From Flavobacteriaceae bacterium (GTDB taxonomy: Bacteria > Bacteroidota > Bacteroidia > Flavobacteriales > Flavobacteriaceae): a stretch of DNA of 7,112 nucleotides. The notes under the pieces were generated by a model. The model made no database searches. It worked only from the letters and a program-made list of their open reading frames with translations, and was not told where the DNA came from. The stretch covers positions 1-7,112 of the forward strand of contig JAENXB010000149.1 of the NCBI GenBank assembly GCA_016649785.1, written 5' to 3'. Of this stretch, positions 1 through 6,990 are shown in pieces (within the stretch, counting starts at the first letter, position 1; each line of letters opens with the position of its first letter). A program made the position numbers and the translations under genes.

Positions 1-1529
1 AACTGATACGGAAACTGAGTAAAAAAACATCTTATGAAGGTTTAAATACAGACCAAATCCTGGTTTCCATGACAGGAAATCCGGCATTGTGGTACAATGT
101 GCCGATAATTTACGTAAAACCCAATAACGACAGCATTAGGCATATTACCGGAGTGAGTTTAGATCAAAAATACCTCGCCATGATTGATTTCTTCGACAAT
201 ACCGGTGGGTATAAATTAACGCCTTATTTGGAAAAAGCATATCAGGCAGCCGTGCCAAATCAATTTCAAAAGGATTTTATAGAAACGGACAGAAAGGTGA
301 ATTTGCTGTTCAATGCGTTACAGGGAAAAATGCTTCGTATTTTCCCAATCCCGGGAGACCAAAATAATAAATGGGTTGCCTACCAGGAAGTCCCTAAGGC
401 TGGTTTTAAAGGAGTAGATTCTTTATATGCCCGGCAGATATTGCCTTTATATATGAATACTTTGCGCGAAGCATCAACATCTGGTGATTACACCCAGGCC
501 GATGAGTTATTGCAAAGCATCCATGGTTTTCAAAAGAAATTTGGAGCAGACGTGATTCCATCAGAACGCAAGATTGAAGCAGAAATAGCCTATAATAAAT
601 ACGATATTTTCAGGAGTTTGTACCTGTGGTATATGCTTGCCGGAGTGATAATGCTTGTGCTCGTGATATCGCAAATATTTAAGGATAGCAAATTTATACG
701 GATCCTCATAAAAATAAGTGCCATTTCAGTTTTATTGCTGTTTGTATTGCACACTATGGGCTTAGGTTCCAGGTGGTATATTTCAGGACATGCTCCCTGG
801 AGTGATGCCTATGAATCTATGATCTATGTAGCCTGGGCAACCATGTTTTTTGGGTTAGCCTTCGGAAGAAAAAGCTATTTGACCATTGCTTCTACAGCAT
901 TTGTAGCCTCTATGCTTTTAATGATTGCACACTGGAACTGGATGGATCCCGCAATTGCGAATTTACAGCCTGTTTTAGATTCTTATTGGTTGATGATCCA
1001 CGTATCTGTAATTGTCGCTAGTTACGGTCCTTTTACATTGGGAATGATATTGGGATCCGTTTCATTATTGCTTATGATCTTGACAACCGCAAAGAACAAG
1101 GTAAAAATGGATTTGAATATCAAGGAAATTACCATCATTACCGAAATGGCCTTAACCGTTGGGTTGGTCATGCTTACCATAGGGAACTTTTTAGGAGGAC
1201 AGTGGGCTAATGAAAGCTGGGGTCGCTACTGGGGTTGGGATCCAAAGGAAACCTGGGCCCTGATCAGCATTATGGTGTATGCTTTTGTAATTCACATGAG
1301 GTTAGTACCCGGGTTACGAAGCAGATGGTTTTTTAACCTAATGGCTATTGTTGCATTTTCAAGTATAATGATGACTTATTTTGGAGTTAACTTTTATCTC
1401 GCCGGATTACACTCCTATGCCAGTGGCGAGAAAGTTATTACTCCTACATTTATATACTATGCAATTGCCGGGGTAGGCGTTTTGGGCGCACTGTCTTACT
1501 GGAAATATAATAAGTATTACAAAAGGTAG
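1..1529 (+). CDS. ccsA: Cytochrome c biogenesis protein, CcsBA (ResB-ResC fusion) type, 3' part
   Basis: Integral membrane cytochrome c synthase (system II), which exports heme and ligates it to CXXCH apocytochromes on the periplasmic side. The reading frame is open from base 3 without a stop, so the ATG at 69 is internal and the true start lies before the window; 508 residues are visible. The first ~200 visible residues are soluble and resemble the periplasmic end of the ResB-like half. From about base 605 come roughly nine hydrophobic helices. The CcsA signature is clear: the tryptophan-rich WWD heme-handling motif at 1218-1256 (WGRYWGWDPKETW), and conserved-looking histidines at codons 750 (LHTMGL), 789 (SGHAPW), 999 (MIHVS) and 1410 (GLHSYA), expected to include heme ligands. 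The long fused form is usual in Bacteroidota. It ends at TAG 1527-1529 and converges on fumC. Family assignment is confident; which histidine does what is inferred from the family. Confidence 0.93.
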   Translation, partial: LIRKLSKKTSYEGLNTDQILVSMTGNPALWYNVPIIYVKPNNDSIRHITGVSLDQKYLAMIDFFDNTGGYKLTPYLEKAYQAAVPNQFQKDFIETDRKVNLLFNALQGKMLRIFPIPGDQNNKWVAYQEVPKAGFKGVDSLYARQILPLYMNTLREASTSGDYTQADELLQSIHGFQKKFGADVIPSERKIEAEIAYNKYDIFRSLYLWYMLAGVIMLVLVISQIFKDSKFIRILIKISAISVLLLFVLHTMGLGSRWYISGHAPWSDAYESMIYVAWATMFFGLAFGRKSYLTIASTAFVASMLLMIAHWNWMDPAIANLQPVLDSYWLMIHVSVIVASYGPFTLGMILGSVSLLLMILTTAKNKVKMDLNIKEITIITEMALTVGLVMLTIGNFLGGQWANESWGRYWGWDPKETWALISIMVYAFVIHMRLVPGLRSRWFFNLMAIVAFSSIMMTYFGVNFYLAGLHSYASGEKVITPTFIYYAIAGVGVLGALSYWKYNKYYKR

Positions 1530-1573
1530 CTTAAAAAGATATCAAAATAGAAGATACATTCTCATTTGAATAA

Positions 1574-1605
1574 AAAAAATCCTGCTTGAAAAAGCAGGAT
1601 TTTTT
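1574..1605. terminator. Bidirectional intrinsic terminator between ccsBA and fumC
   Basis: A perfect 14-bp inverted repeat (1574-1587 with 1592-1605) encloses a GAAA tetraloop. The core is ATCCTGCTT/AAGCAGGAT, with A tracts on the left and T tracts on the right, so either strand gives a hairpin followed by U residues. It lies 44 bp after the ccsBA stop and 20 bp from the fumC stop, which is the right place for two convergent genes. Confidence 0.9.
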
Positions 1606-1625
1606 ATTTGAATTTTTTTTCGATT

Positions 1626-3023
1626 TTATTTCAAACCGCCTACCATTTCTTCCGGTTTTACCCATTCTTCAAATTCTTCCCTGGTAACGTAGCCTAAATT
1701 CACGGCCTCTTCTTTCAGGGTAGTTCCATTTTTATGAGCAGTATTGGCAATTTCTGCCGATTTGTAATAACCAATCCTGGTATTTAATGCAGTTACCAAC
1801 ATTAATGAATTATCCAGAAGTTCTTTGATACGTTTATAATTGGGTTCTATTCCCCGTGCGCAATTTTCTTCAAATGAAGCGCAGGCATCTCCTAATAATT
1901 GTGCGCTCTGAAGGAAATTCACAGCCATTACTGGTTTAAATACATTCAATTCAAACTGTCCCTGCATTCCTCCTACGCTTATAGTAACATCATTTCCTAT
2001 CACCTGTGCACAAACCATGGTTAATGCTTCAACCTGTGTAGGGTTTACTTTTCCGGGCATAATAGAAGATCCTGGTTCGTTTGCAGGAATATTGATTTCT
2101 CCGATTCCACTTCGTGGTCCGGAAGAAAGCATTCTCACGTCATTCGCAATTTTATTAAGGGAAACTGCCAGTTGTTTTAAAGCTCCATGGCTTTCAACCA
2201 TTGCATCATGAGCAGCAAGGGCTTCAAATTTATTTGGAGCCGAGGTAAATGGCAAAAGGGTGAACTTGGCGATAAACTCGGCTACTCTTTTTGAATAACC
2301 TTTTGGTGTATTCAATCCGGTTCCAACCGCAGTTCCTCCCAGAGCCAATTCCGCTAAATGAGGCAGAGTGTTTTCCAATGCCCGGATTCCATAGTCAAGC
2401 TGTGCAACATAACCACTAAATTCCTGTCCCAGGGTTAGGGGAGTGGCATCCATAAAATGGGTGCGGCCAATTTTAACTACATCCTTGAATTCTACAGATT
2501 TTTTCTTAAGGGTATTTCTAAGTTTTTTTACACCGGGCAAAGTTACCTCTGCAATTTTTTTGTACGCGGCAATATGCATTCCGGTTGGAAAAGTGTCGTT
2601 TGAAGATTGAGATTTGTTCACATCATCGTTAGGTTGAAGCGTTTTTTCTCCCTCTCCAATGGTTTTGCCGGCCAGTTGATGCGCGCGATTTGCAATTACC
2701 TCATTGAGGTTCATATTGCTTTGTGTCCCGCTTCCGGTTTGCCAAATTACCAGTGGAAATTGATCATCGAGTTTTCCCGCCAATATTTCATCACAAACCT
2801 GTGCTATATAATCCCTTTTTTCAACAGGAAGTACACCTAGCTCACAATTGGTGAAAGCAGCCGCTTTTTTAAGATATGCAAATCCGTAAATGATCTCCAG
2901 GGGCATGCTGCCAGGAGGTCCAATTTTAAAATTATTTTTAGAACGTTCTGTTTGGGCGCCCCATAATTTATCTGAGGGAACCTTCACATCTCCCATAGTG
3001 TCTTTCTCTATTCTGAAGTCCAT
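1626..3023 (-). CDS. fumC: Class II fumarate hydratase (fumarase C)
   Basis: Cytoplasmic, iron-independent fumarase that interconverts fumarate and L-malate in the TCA cycle; the family forms homotetramers. The 465-residue length is normal. All three conserved segments are present: TGSGTQSNMN (96-105), the GRTHFMDATPLTLGQE segment (187-201) whose H189 matches E. coli FumC H188, and the superfamily signature GSSIMPGKVNP (318-328), in which S319 matches the catalytic serine S318 and K325/N327 match substrate-loop residues. SSNDTFPTGMH (140-150) supplies further active-site residues. The signature is shared with aspartase and argininosuccinate lyase, but the GRTH...DATPLTLGQE and SSNDTFPT segments favour fumarase. 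No Shine-Dalgarno sequence precedes the ATG at 3023, and the upstream DNA is very AT-rich, as is common in Bacteroidota. It is transcribed alone, divergently from the 58-codon gene, and ends at the shared terminator. Confidence 0.96.
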   Translation of the reverse strand: MDFRIEKDTMGDVKVPSDKLWGAQTERSKNNFKIGPPGSMPLEIIYGFAYLKKAAAFTNCELGVLPVEKRDYIAQVCDEILAGKLDDQFPLVIWQTGSGTQSNMNLNEVIANRAHQLAGKTIGEGEKTLQPNDDVNKSQSSNDTFPTGMHIAAYKKIAEVTLPGVKKLRNTLKKKSVEFKDVVKIGRTHFMDATPLTLGQEFSGYVAQLDYGIRALENTLPHLAELALGGTAVGTGLNTPKGYSKRVAEFIAKFTLLPFTSAPNKFEALAAHDAMVESHGALKQLAVSLNKIANDVRMLSSGPRSGIGEINIPANEPGSSIMPGKVNPTQVEALTMVCAQVIGNDVTISVGGMQGQFELNVFKPVMAVNFLQSAQLLGDACASFEENCARGIEPNYKRIKELLDNSLMLVTALNTRIGYYKSAEIANTAHKNGTTLKEEAVNLGYVTREEFEEWVKPEEMVGGLK

Positions 3024-3174
3024 AATTATATAATATTTAGATTATAAATTTACAAGTTCTAGTTTTTTAAATCTTGAAAAAACCCATAAACTTTTAAATT
3101 ATTATTAACCGATTTGTCTAAAATACCAGCAATTTTTATGTTTTTTATTTGAACAATAGAATTTTTAAATTTTG

Positions 3175-3206
3175 TTGGTAGAAGCGGAATAGAGTTCTTA
3201 TATTTG
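3175..3206 (+). promoter_or_regulatory. Bacteroidota-type sigma-A promoter for the 58-codon gene
   Basis: TTG at 3175-3177 and TATATTTG at 3199-3206 are separated by 21 bp. This matches the -33 TTG / -7 TAnnTTTG consensus known for Bacteroides and Flavobacterium. Transcription would start a few bases after 3206, leaving a leader of about 20 nt before the ATG at 3232. No equally good promoter was found for fumC in the opposite direction. Confidence 0.72.
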
Positions 3207-3231
3207 CTGGTATTTAAAACTCACTGAAATT

Positions 3232-3408
3232 ATGTTTACATTTGAACAGTACCTTGGCTTTTTAGCTTTTCTTACCATCTTGACCATAGGATTTTGGCTG
3301 ATGTTTTTTTTGGTAGGTATTCTGCCTTATTGGATTGGTGGGAATATAATGGAGAATCTGAAAGATCGGAAAGAGAAAAAACGTCTTGAAAGAGAAGCGA
3401 AAGTTTAA
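3232..3408 (+). CDS. Small single-helix membrane protein, unknown function (58 aa)
   Basis: I do not recognise this protein. It runs from ATG 3232 to TAA 3406-3408. A short amphipathic start (MFTFEQYLGF) leads into one long hydrophobic stretch at about residues 8-35, rich in F, L, I and W and ending in LPYWIGG. A strongly charged tail at residues 41-58 (ENLKDRKEKKRLEREAKV) follows, probably cytoplasmic and helical. The tail is basic, so the positive-inside rule suggests N-out/C-in. A near-consensus Bacteroidota promoter sits at the right distance upstream and a T-run follows the stop, which favours a real gene over chance. There is no Shine-Dalgarno sequence. It resembles small respiratory-complex or membrane accessory subunits (CcoQ-like in size and layout), but no sequence motif supports that. 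It sits alone between fumC (divergent) and the receptor gene (convergent). Confidence 0.7.
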   Translation: MFTFEQYLGFLAFLTILTIGFWLMFFLVGILPYWIGGNIMENLKDRKEKKRLEREAKV

Positions 3409-3423
3409 ACACCGCTTTTTTTT
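3395..3423 (+). terminator. Possible weak intrinsic terminator overlapping the stop of the 58-codon gene
   Basis: AAGCG (3395-3399) can pair with CGCTT (3413-3417) around a 13-nt loop that contains the stop codon, followed by a run of eight T residues at 3416-3423. The stem is short, so this may be partial termination only; the stronger hairpin at 3526-3558 is the safer terminator. Confidence 0.3.
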
Positions 3424-3434
3424 AGATTTTGATT

Positions 3435-3452
3435 ATTCAGCTTTCGCTGAAT
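3435..3452. repeat. Perfect 7-bp inverted repeat hairpin in the spacer
   Basis: ATTCAGC (3435-3441) and GCTGAAT (3446-3452) flank a TTTC loop, which reads GAAA on the - strand and would form a GNRA tetraloop in RNA. No T tract follows on either strand, so it is not a standard terminator. Function is unknown. Confidence 0.5.
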
Positions 3453-3525
3453 GAAAACACGAATTTTAGTTTAAAAATGATGTCTAAAAATAAGCCTGTC
3501 CTTTTAGCAGGCATTAATTTAAAAT

Positions 3526-3558
3526 AAAAAAGCTTGTCCAAATTGGACAAGCTTTTTT
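3526..3558. terminator. Bidirectional intrinsic terminator between the 58-codon gene and the TonB receptor gene
   Basis: A perfect 14-bp stem (3526-3539 with 3545-3558) has the core GCTTGTCC/GGACAAGC and an AAATT loop, with six A on the left and six T on the right. It works in both directions: for the + strand gene ending at 3408 and for the - strand receptor gene, whose stop is 21 bp away. Confidence 0.9.
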
Positions 3559-3579
3559 ATTTGTTCTTATCCTCTCAGT

Positions 3580-6075
3580 TTATCCTTCAAAATCACCCTC
3601 ATCACCGTTTCCGTTATTTTGATTTCTTCGCTCCTGTTCCCTTTTTTGCTGGTTGAAGCGATAAGTAAGCGATAAGGTGATTGACCTTTGTCTCCATTGG
3701 AATTCACTTTCCTGGGTAAAACTCCTGGTTTCGGTAAATGAATTTCTTTTTCTGGAGTTTAGCAAATCTCTTACATTAAAAGATAAGGTTGCATTATCTT
3801 TAAAAATTTCCTTGCTAAAAGCAAGATCTAAAGAAAAGATCCCGTCAGATTTGGTTTGAGAATTTTCTGAGGGTCCTCTGTAATTAGCATTGGTTTGCCA
3901 TTCTATTTTTGCAGGTAAAGTCAGCTTAGAACTAAATCTTGCAAACCAGCTTGTATTTTTGGTTCCATAATCTATTCCGTTAAATTCTCCTTCAGTATTA
4001 AACTGAAAAAAGTTAAAACTTCCGTTTAACCGCAACCATTTTGCGGGATTGTATAATACCCCGGCTTCAGCACCAATTCGCTCATTGGTAGCCAGATTAA
4101 TTGGGATGGTCCTGATTATTTCAATGTCGTTAAAAAATTGCCCTGTTCCTTGTTGCACCCTTTCAAAAGCATCAGTTTCATATTGATAATATAAAGATGA
4201 AGTAAGGGTCAATTTTTTCCAGCGCTTTAGATAACCCAAATCAAAGGCGCTTGCATAGGCGGGATTCAAATTAGGGTTTCCCTGAAAGATATTGGTTCTG
4301 CTGGCACGTGAGGGAAAAGGATTTATAAACCAGCCCCGGGGCCTGTTGATCCTTCGGTTGTAGCCCAAAGTAATGTTTTCTGATTCCCCTATTTCAAAAA
4401 TTAAATTTACGGTTGGGAAAAGCCCAAGATAATTATTGTCAAAATCTGTATCAATGGGAAATCCGAATTCCTCAAGCAATTGCTCATCGGTTAAAGGGGT
4501 ATTTATTTTTCCTTTAAGCTGTGTGTTTTCCATACGCAATCCTAAAAGGAATGAAAATTTTCCAAACTTGCTTCCGTACTGAGAGTATAGGGCATTTACA
4601 TTTTCTGTGTAATTAAAAACATTGGTGAGAGGACTCAATTCAAATTGCCCACTCTGTTCATCCTCGATGCTGAGCGTATAGTCGGTTACTTCATTTTTAA
4701 AATTACCGCGATATCCCGCTTCAAATTGTGAACCTTCGCCAAATGGCAAAACATAATCTGTTTGAATTAAATATTCATTTTGGGTTTCCACTGTAAAAAC
4801 AGATTCAGATGGGAGAAAGCCAATGCCTTCAGGGGTTAAATCTAAAGTGGCTCTTTCTGAAACAAAAGCCGGTTTTTCTTCTTTATCATATTCATATTGA
4901 AAATCTGCGGTAATTTGATGTCCTTTATCATTAAACTTATTGATATAATTTAAGGAATACTGGGAACTTTTATCATCTTCTGATTCAGCTTCTCTTCGAA
5001 TGGTTTGTTGTACCAGATCGTTGCCCTGGTAACGATCGGAAAAATTGGTGGTAATATCTTCATCATTTCCGAAATTAAAAAATGCGCTTGCCGTAAGTGA
5101 AGAATGTTCGTTTAAAAAGTATTCTACTCCAAAATTGGTATTAAATCTCCGTCCTAAACGCTGCATATCACGATCTTCCACCACCCTGTCAAAAAATCCC
5201 TGAGTATAACGGGTGTCAAAAGAACCATTTCCGGGGGAATTCCTGTAATTAAAGCCTGTGGTATTGAAAATATTGAATTTATCGCTCCGCAAATTTACGT
5301 TGGCTGTAATCCCATAGCTTTCCGGGGAACCGATATTTGCGGTGAGTGAACCATTAAAACCGCGAGTTTTTTCTTTTCGAAGGATAATGTTTAAAATTCC
5401 GGCAGTACCTTCAGCATCATACCTGGCAGAAGGGGAGGTGATCACTTCAACCCGTTCTATGGCATCTGCGGGTAATTGTCCCAGCACATTGTTTTCGCCA
5501 AATCCGGCCATAGCAGATGGTTTTCCATTGATAAGAACCCGGACATTTTCATTTCCCCGCAAACTTATGGAACCTTCCACATCTACCGAAACTGATGGGA
5601 CATTATTTAAGGCATCGCTTATAGTAGCACCCGCGGTTGTGAGGTCTTTCCCGATATTGTATATTTTTTTATCAAGGCGTACTTCTACCTGGGTGGTTTC
5701 GGCAATTACAACGACCTCATCCAGGCTCGCCGAACTAAATCCCAATTGGATAGTCCCTAAATCTAAATTGGAATCAACCTTTCGTTTGCTGAAAGTTTTG
5801 GATTCAAAAGAAATGAATTCAACCTTAATATTGTAGGTGCCAGAGGGAACTTCAATGGCAAAATTTCCATTAATATCGGTTACTCCTCCGTTGAGATACT
5901 TGGGGTCATCCACGCTTGTAATAGAAATCGTGGAGTATTCCAATGGCACGCCCAGGTCATCATCAATCACTTTTCCTGAAATTGTGAATTGTTTGGATTG
6001 TGCAAAGGAGACTGAATGCAATGAAAAAATAAAAATCAGCAGCAAGCTGATTTGGATGATCTTTTTGGTGGTCAT
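3580..6075 (-). CDS. TonB-dependent outer-membrane receptor with CarboxypepD-regulatory-like N-terminal domain
   Basis: Outer-membrane active transporter or receptor, energised by TonB-ExbBD; the substrate cannot be read from sequence. Residues 1-25 form a signal peptide (KK, hydrophobic core, cleavage near SFA|Q). Residues ~29-110 are an Ig-like carboxypeptidase regulatory-like domain (TISGKVIDDD, then GGVTDINGNFAIEVPSGTY). A TonB-box-like LDEVVVIA lies at 118-125. The plug spans ~145-235 (ISDALNNVPSVSV, SLRGNENVRVLINGKPS, IERVEVITSPSARYDAEG, ILNIIL). The remainder, to about 807, is a beta-barrel of alternating strands, of the outer-membrane beta-barrel family found in many Bacteroidota orphan receptors. 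The last strand ends in TYRF and is followed by a 24-residue polar tail. No SusD-like partner gene is adjacent, so this is not a classical SusCD pair. The first ATG gives a good signal peptide; no Shine-Dalgarno sequence is present. It lies last in a - strand series, 96 bp after the Spy/CpxP-like gene. Confidence 0.93.
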   Translation of the reverse strand: MTTKKIIQISLLLIFIFSLHSVSFAQSKQFTISGKVIDDDLGVPLEYSTISITSVDDPKYLNGGVTDINGNFAIEVPSGTYNIKVEFISFESKTFSKRKVDSNLDLGTIQLGFSSASLDEVVVIAETTQVEVRLDKKIYNIGKDLTTAGATISDALNNVPSVSVDVEGSISLRGNENVRVLINGKPSAMAGFGENNVLGQLPADAIERVEVITSPSARYDAEGTAGILNIILRKEKTRGFNGSLTANIGSPESYGITANVNLRSDKFNIFNTTGFNYRNSPGNGSFDTRYTQGFFDRVVEDRDMQRLGRRFNTNFGVEYFLNEHSSLTASAFFNFGNDEDITTNFSDRYQGNDLVQQTIRREAESEDDKSSQYSLNYINKFNDKGHQITADFQYEYDKEEKPAFVSERATLDLTPEGIGFLPSESVFTVETQNEYLIQTDYVLPFGEGSQFEAGYRGNFKNEVTDYTLSIEDEQSGQFELSPLTNVFNYTENVNALYSQYGSKFGKFSFLLGLRMENTQLKGKINTPLTDEQLLEEFGFPIDTDFDNNYLGLFPTVNLIFEIGESENITLGYNRRINRPRGWFINPFPSRASRTNIFQGNPNLNPAYASAFDLGYLKRWKKLTLTSSLYYQYETDAFERVQQGTGQFFNDIEIIRTIPINLATNERIGAEAGVLYNPAKWLRLNGSFNFFQFNTEGEFNGIDYGTKNTSWFARFSSKLTLPAKIEWQTNANYRGPSENSQTKSDGIFSLDLAFSKEIFKDNATLSFNVRDLLNSRKRNSFTETRSFTQESEFQWRQRSITLSLTYRFNQQKREQERRNQNNGNGDEGDFEG

Positions 6076-6105
6076 AACAACTTTTATTTGTTAGACGCCC
6101 ATATT

Positions 6106-6144
6106 GTTAAATGGTTTAATTAACAATCGTTAAAAATCCGTTAA
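6106..6144 (-). promoter_or_regulatory. Phased TTAAC repeat array, putative OmpR-family regulator site
   Basis: Read on the - strand, towards the receptor gene, TTAAC starts at 6144, 6133 and 6110, with a degenerate TTAAT at 6123. Spacings are 11, 10 and 13 bp, close to one helical turn. The first pair has the form of a 5-bp direct repeat with a 6-bp spacer, the layout used by PhoB/OmpR-type response regulators. TTAAC 6120-6124 and GTTAA 6129-6133 also form an inverted repeat. The array lies 31-69 bp before the receptor ATG. The regulator's identity is unknown and no clear TAnnTTTG box was found here. Confidence 0.45.
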
Positions 6145-6171
6145 ATAGTCTAAAATTTAGATATTCTGAGT

Positions 6172-6561
6172 CTAATTATTTGATAATGAATTTATAAACT
6201 CATTAGGTATTTTTTTATTTATTCCTACATAGGCATCAAATTGGGGCTCGCTCAATATTTTTCTTAAATTTTTGTACTCACGCACCTGAACTCTTTGGAG
6301 GTTTTGAATAATAGCTTGTTTTTCCTGTGATGATTTGATTATTTCGTTTTTTATAATGGTAAATTCAATAATGATATCTTCCAGCAAAAGGGTCTGTTCT
6401 TCTGATAGTCCTAGTTTATCTTTCCAGTTTAAAGCTATTTCTCTTGCAACCTCCCTTAACTCTTTTCGGTTTTTTTCGTGAATATAGATCTGGGAGAACA
6501 CAAAGCCCCCAACTAATGCGGCGGACAAACCTAAAAGAAAAATCCTGTTTTGAAGTTTCAT
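6172..6561 (-). CDS. Small membrane-anchored periplasmic protein, Spy/CpxP-like (LTxxQ family)
   Basis: A 129-residue protein with one N-terminal hydrophobic segment (about residues 7-26), then an entirely helical, charged region. Two related motifs, LSEEQ (52-56) and LSEPQ (103-107), are 51 residues apart. Paired LTxxQ motifs at about this distance characterise the Spy/CpxP family of periplasmic helical-hairpin chaperones and stress or metal sensors. The segment between them is a predicted long helix rich in I, E, K and Q. No obvious signal-peptidase site follows the hydrophobic segment, so it is probably a signal anchor facing the periplasm. The gene starts 35 bp after the arsC-like stop, so co-transcription is likely. 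AAGG lies only one base before the ATG, too close for a normal ribosome binding site. The family call rests on motif spacing and layout and is moderate; an ECF-sigma-associated small sensor is another possibility. Confidence 0.55.
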   Translation of the reverse strand: MKLQNRIFLLGLSAALVGGFVFSQIYIHEKNRKELREVAREIALNWKDKLGLSEEQTLLLEDIIIEFTIIKNEIIKSSQEKQAIIQNLQRVQVREYKNLRKILSEPQFDAYVGINKKIPNEFINSLSNN

Positions 6562-6596
6562 GCCTTGTAATTTTTATAGTAACTAAATTTTATTAA

Positions 6597-6938
6597 CTAA
6601 AGAATCTTATCGATATTTGATGACGGCCTTCCTATTATGGCCCTGTTTTCATTTTCTACAACAGGTCGCTCAATTAATTTAGGATGTTTGGCCATAATGC
6701 TTATCAACTCCCGGTTACTTAAATTTAAAGATTTAAAATCATCTTTCCAAACCCTTTCATTTTGCCGGATAAGCTGTAAAGGGGAAAGCTGAAGTTTTTT
6801 TAAAAGCCCGTTTAATTCATCTTCAGAAAGGGGATCCTTAAGATACTCCCTTATTTTGAATTCTTTTCCCGAGTTTTTTAATATTTCCAATGATTCCCGG
6901 GATTTGGTACATTTTGGATTATGATAGATCACGATCAT
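6597..6938 (-). CDS. ArsC/Spx-family thioredoxin-fold protein, arsenate reductase (glutaredoxin)-like
   Basis: A cytoplasmic 113-residue protein of normal family length. It begins IYHNPKCTKSR, with the catalytic cysteine C10 in a C-x-x-S setting, as in glutaredoxin-coupled ArsC. Three arginines match the arsenate-binding set of E. coli ArsC (R60, R94, R107): R58 in LIRQN, R91 in ERPVV and R104 in IGRPS. HPKLIERPVV (85-94) is the family's most conserved segment. Family members reduce arsenate to arsenite using glutathione and glutaredoxin, but many Bacteroidota homologues are housekeeping YfgD-like proteins of unproven substrate. No arsR, arsB or acr3 gene is next to it, so an arsenic-resistance role is not supported by context. 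It is the first visible gene of the - strand series. Its upstream region is only about 50 bp long before the transposon-end hairpin, and no clear promoter was found there. Confidence 0.88.
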   Translation of the reverse strand: MIVIYHNPKCTKSRESLEILKNSGKEFKIREYLKDPLSEDELNGLLKKLQLSPLQLIRQNERVWKDDFKSLNLSNRELISIMAKHPKLIERPVVENENRAIIGRPSSNIDKIL

Positions 6939-6990
6939 GGTTATTCTTTTTTATTTTAAAATCAGCATTAAATTTTAATCAATAGAATTC

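Noticed and set aside
69..71. ATG at 69 as the start of the ccsBA gene
   Set aside because: The same frame stays open back to base 3 with protein-like sequence (for example SYEGLNTDQILVS), and the family has a long N-terminal part; the ATG is an internal methionine.
2017..2211. 64-codon + strand ORF inside fumC
   Set aside because: It lies wholly within the strongly supported fumC frame on the other strand, and its translation shows no domain or promoter; it is a shadow.
2607..2840. 77-codon + strand ORF inside fumC
   Set aside because: Antisense shadow of conserved fumC codons, with no start signal or recognisable product.
3024..3080. TATAAT-like sequence upstream of fumC
   Set aside because: The region is so AT-rich that such matches are expected. 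No TAnnTTTG with a properly spaced TTG was found, so no promoter is called.
3477..3527. 16-codon ORF starting ATGATG in the spacer
   Set aside because: It overlaps a hairpin, lacks promoter support, and is short enough to arise by chance in AT-rich DNA.
3677..3859. 60-codon + strand ORF inside the receptor gene
   Set aside because: Antisense shadow of barrel-strand codons; no independent evidence.
5342..6094. Two + strand ORFs (164 and 85 codons) opposite the receptor N-terminal region
   Set aside because: Both mirror the signal peptide, regulatory-like domain and plug codons of the receptor. No promoter or family resemblance was seen.
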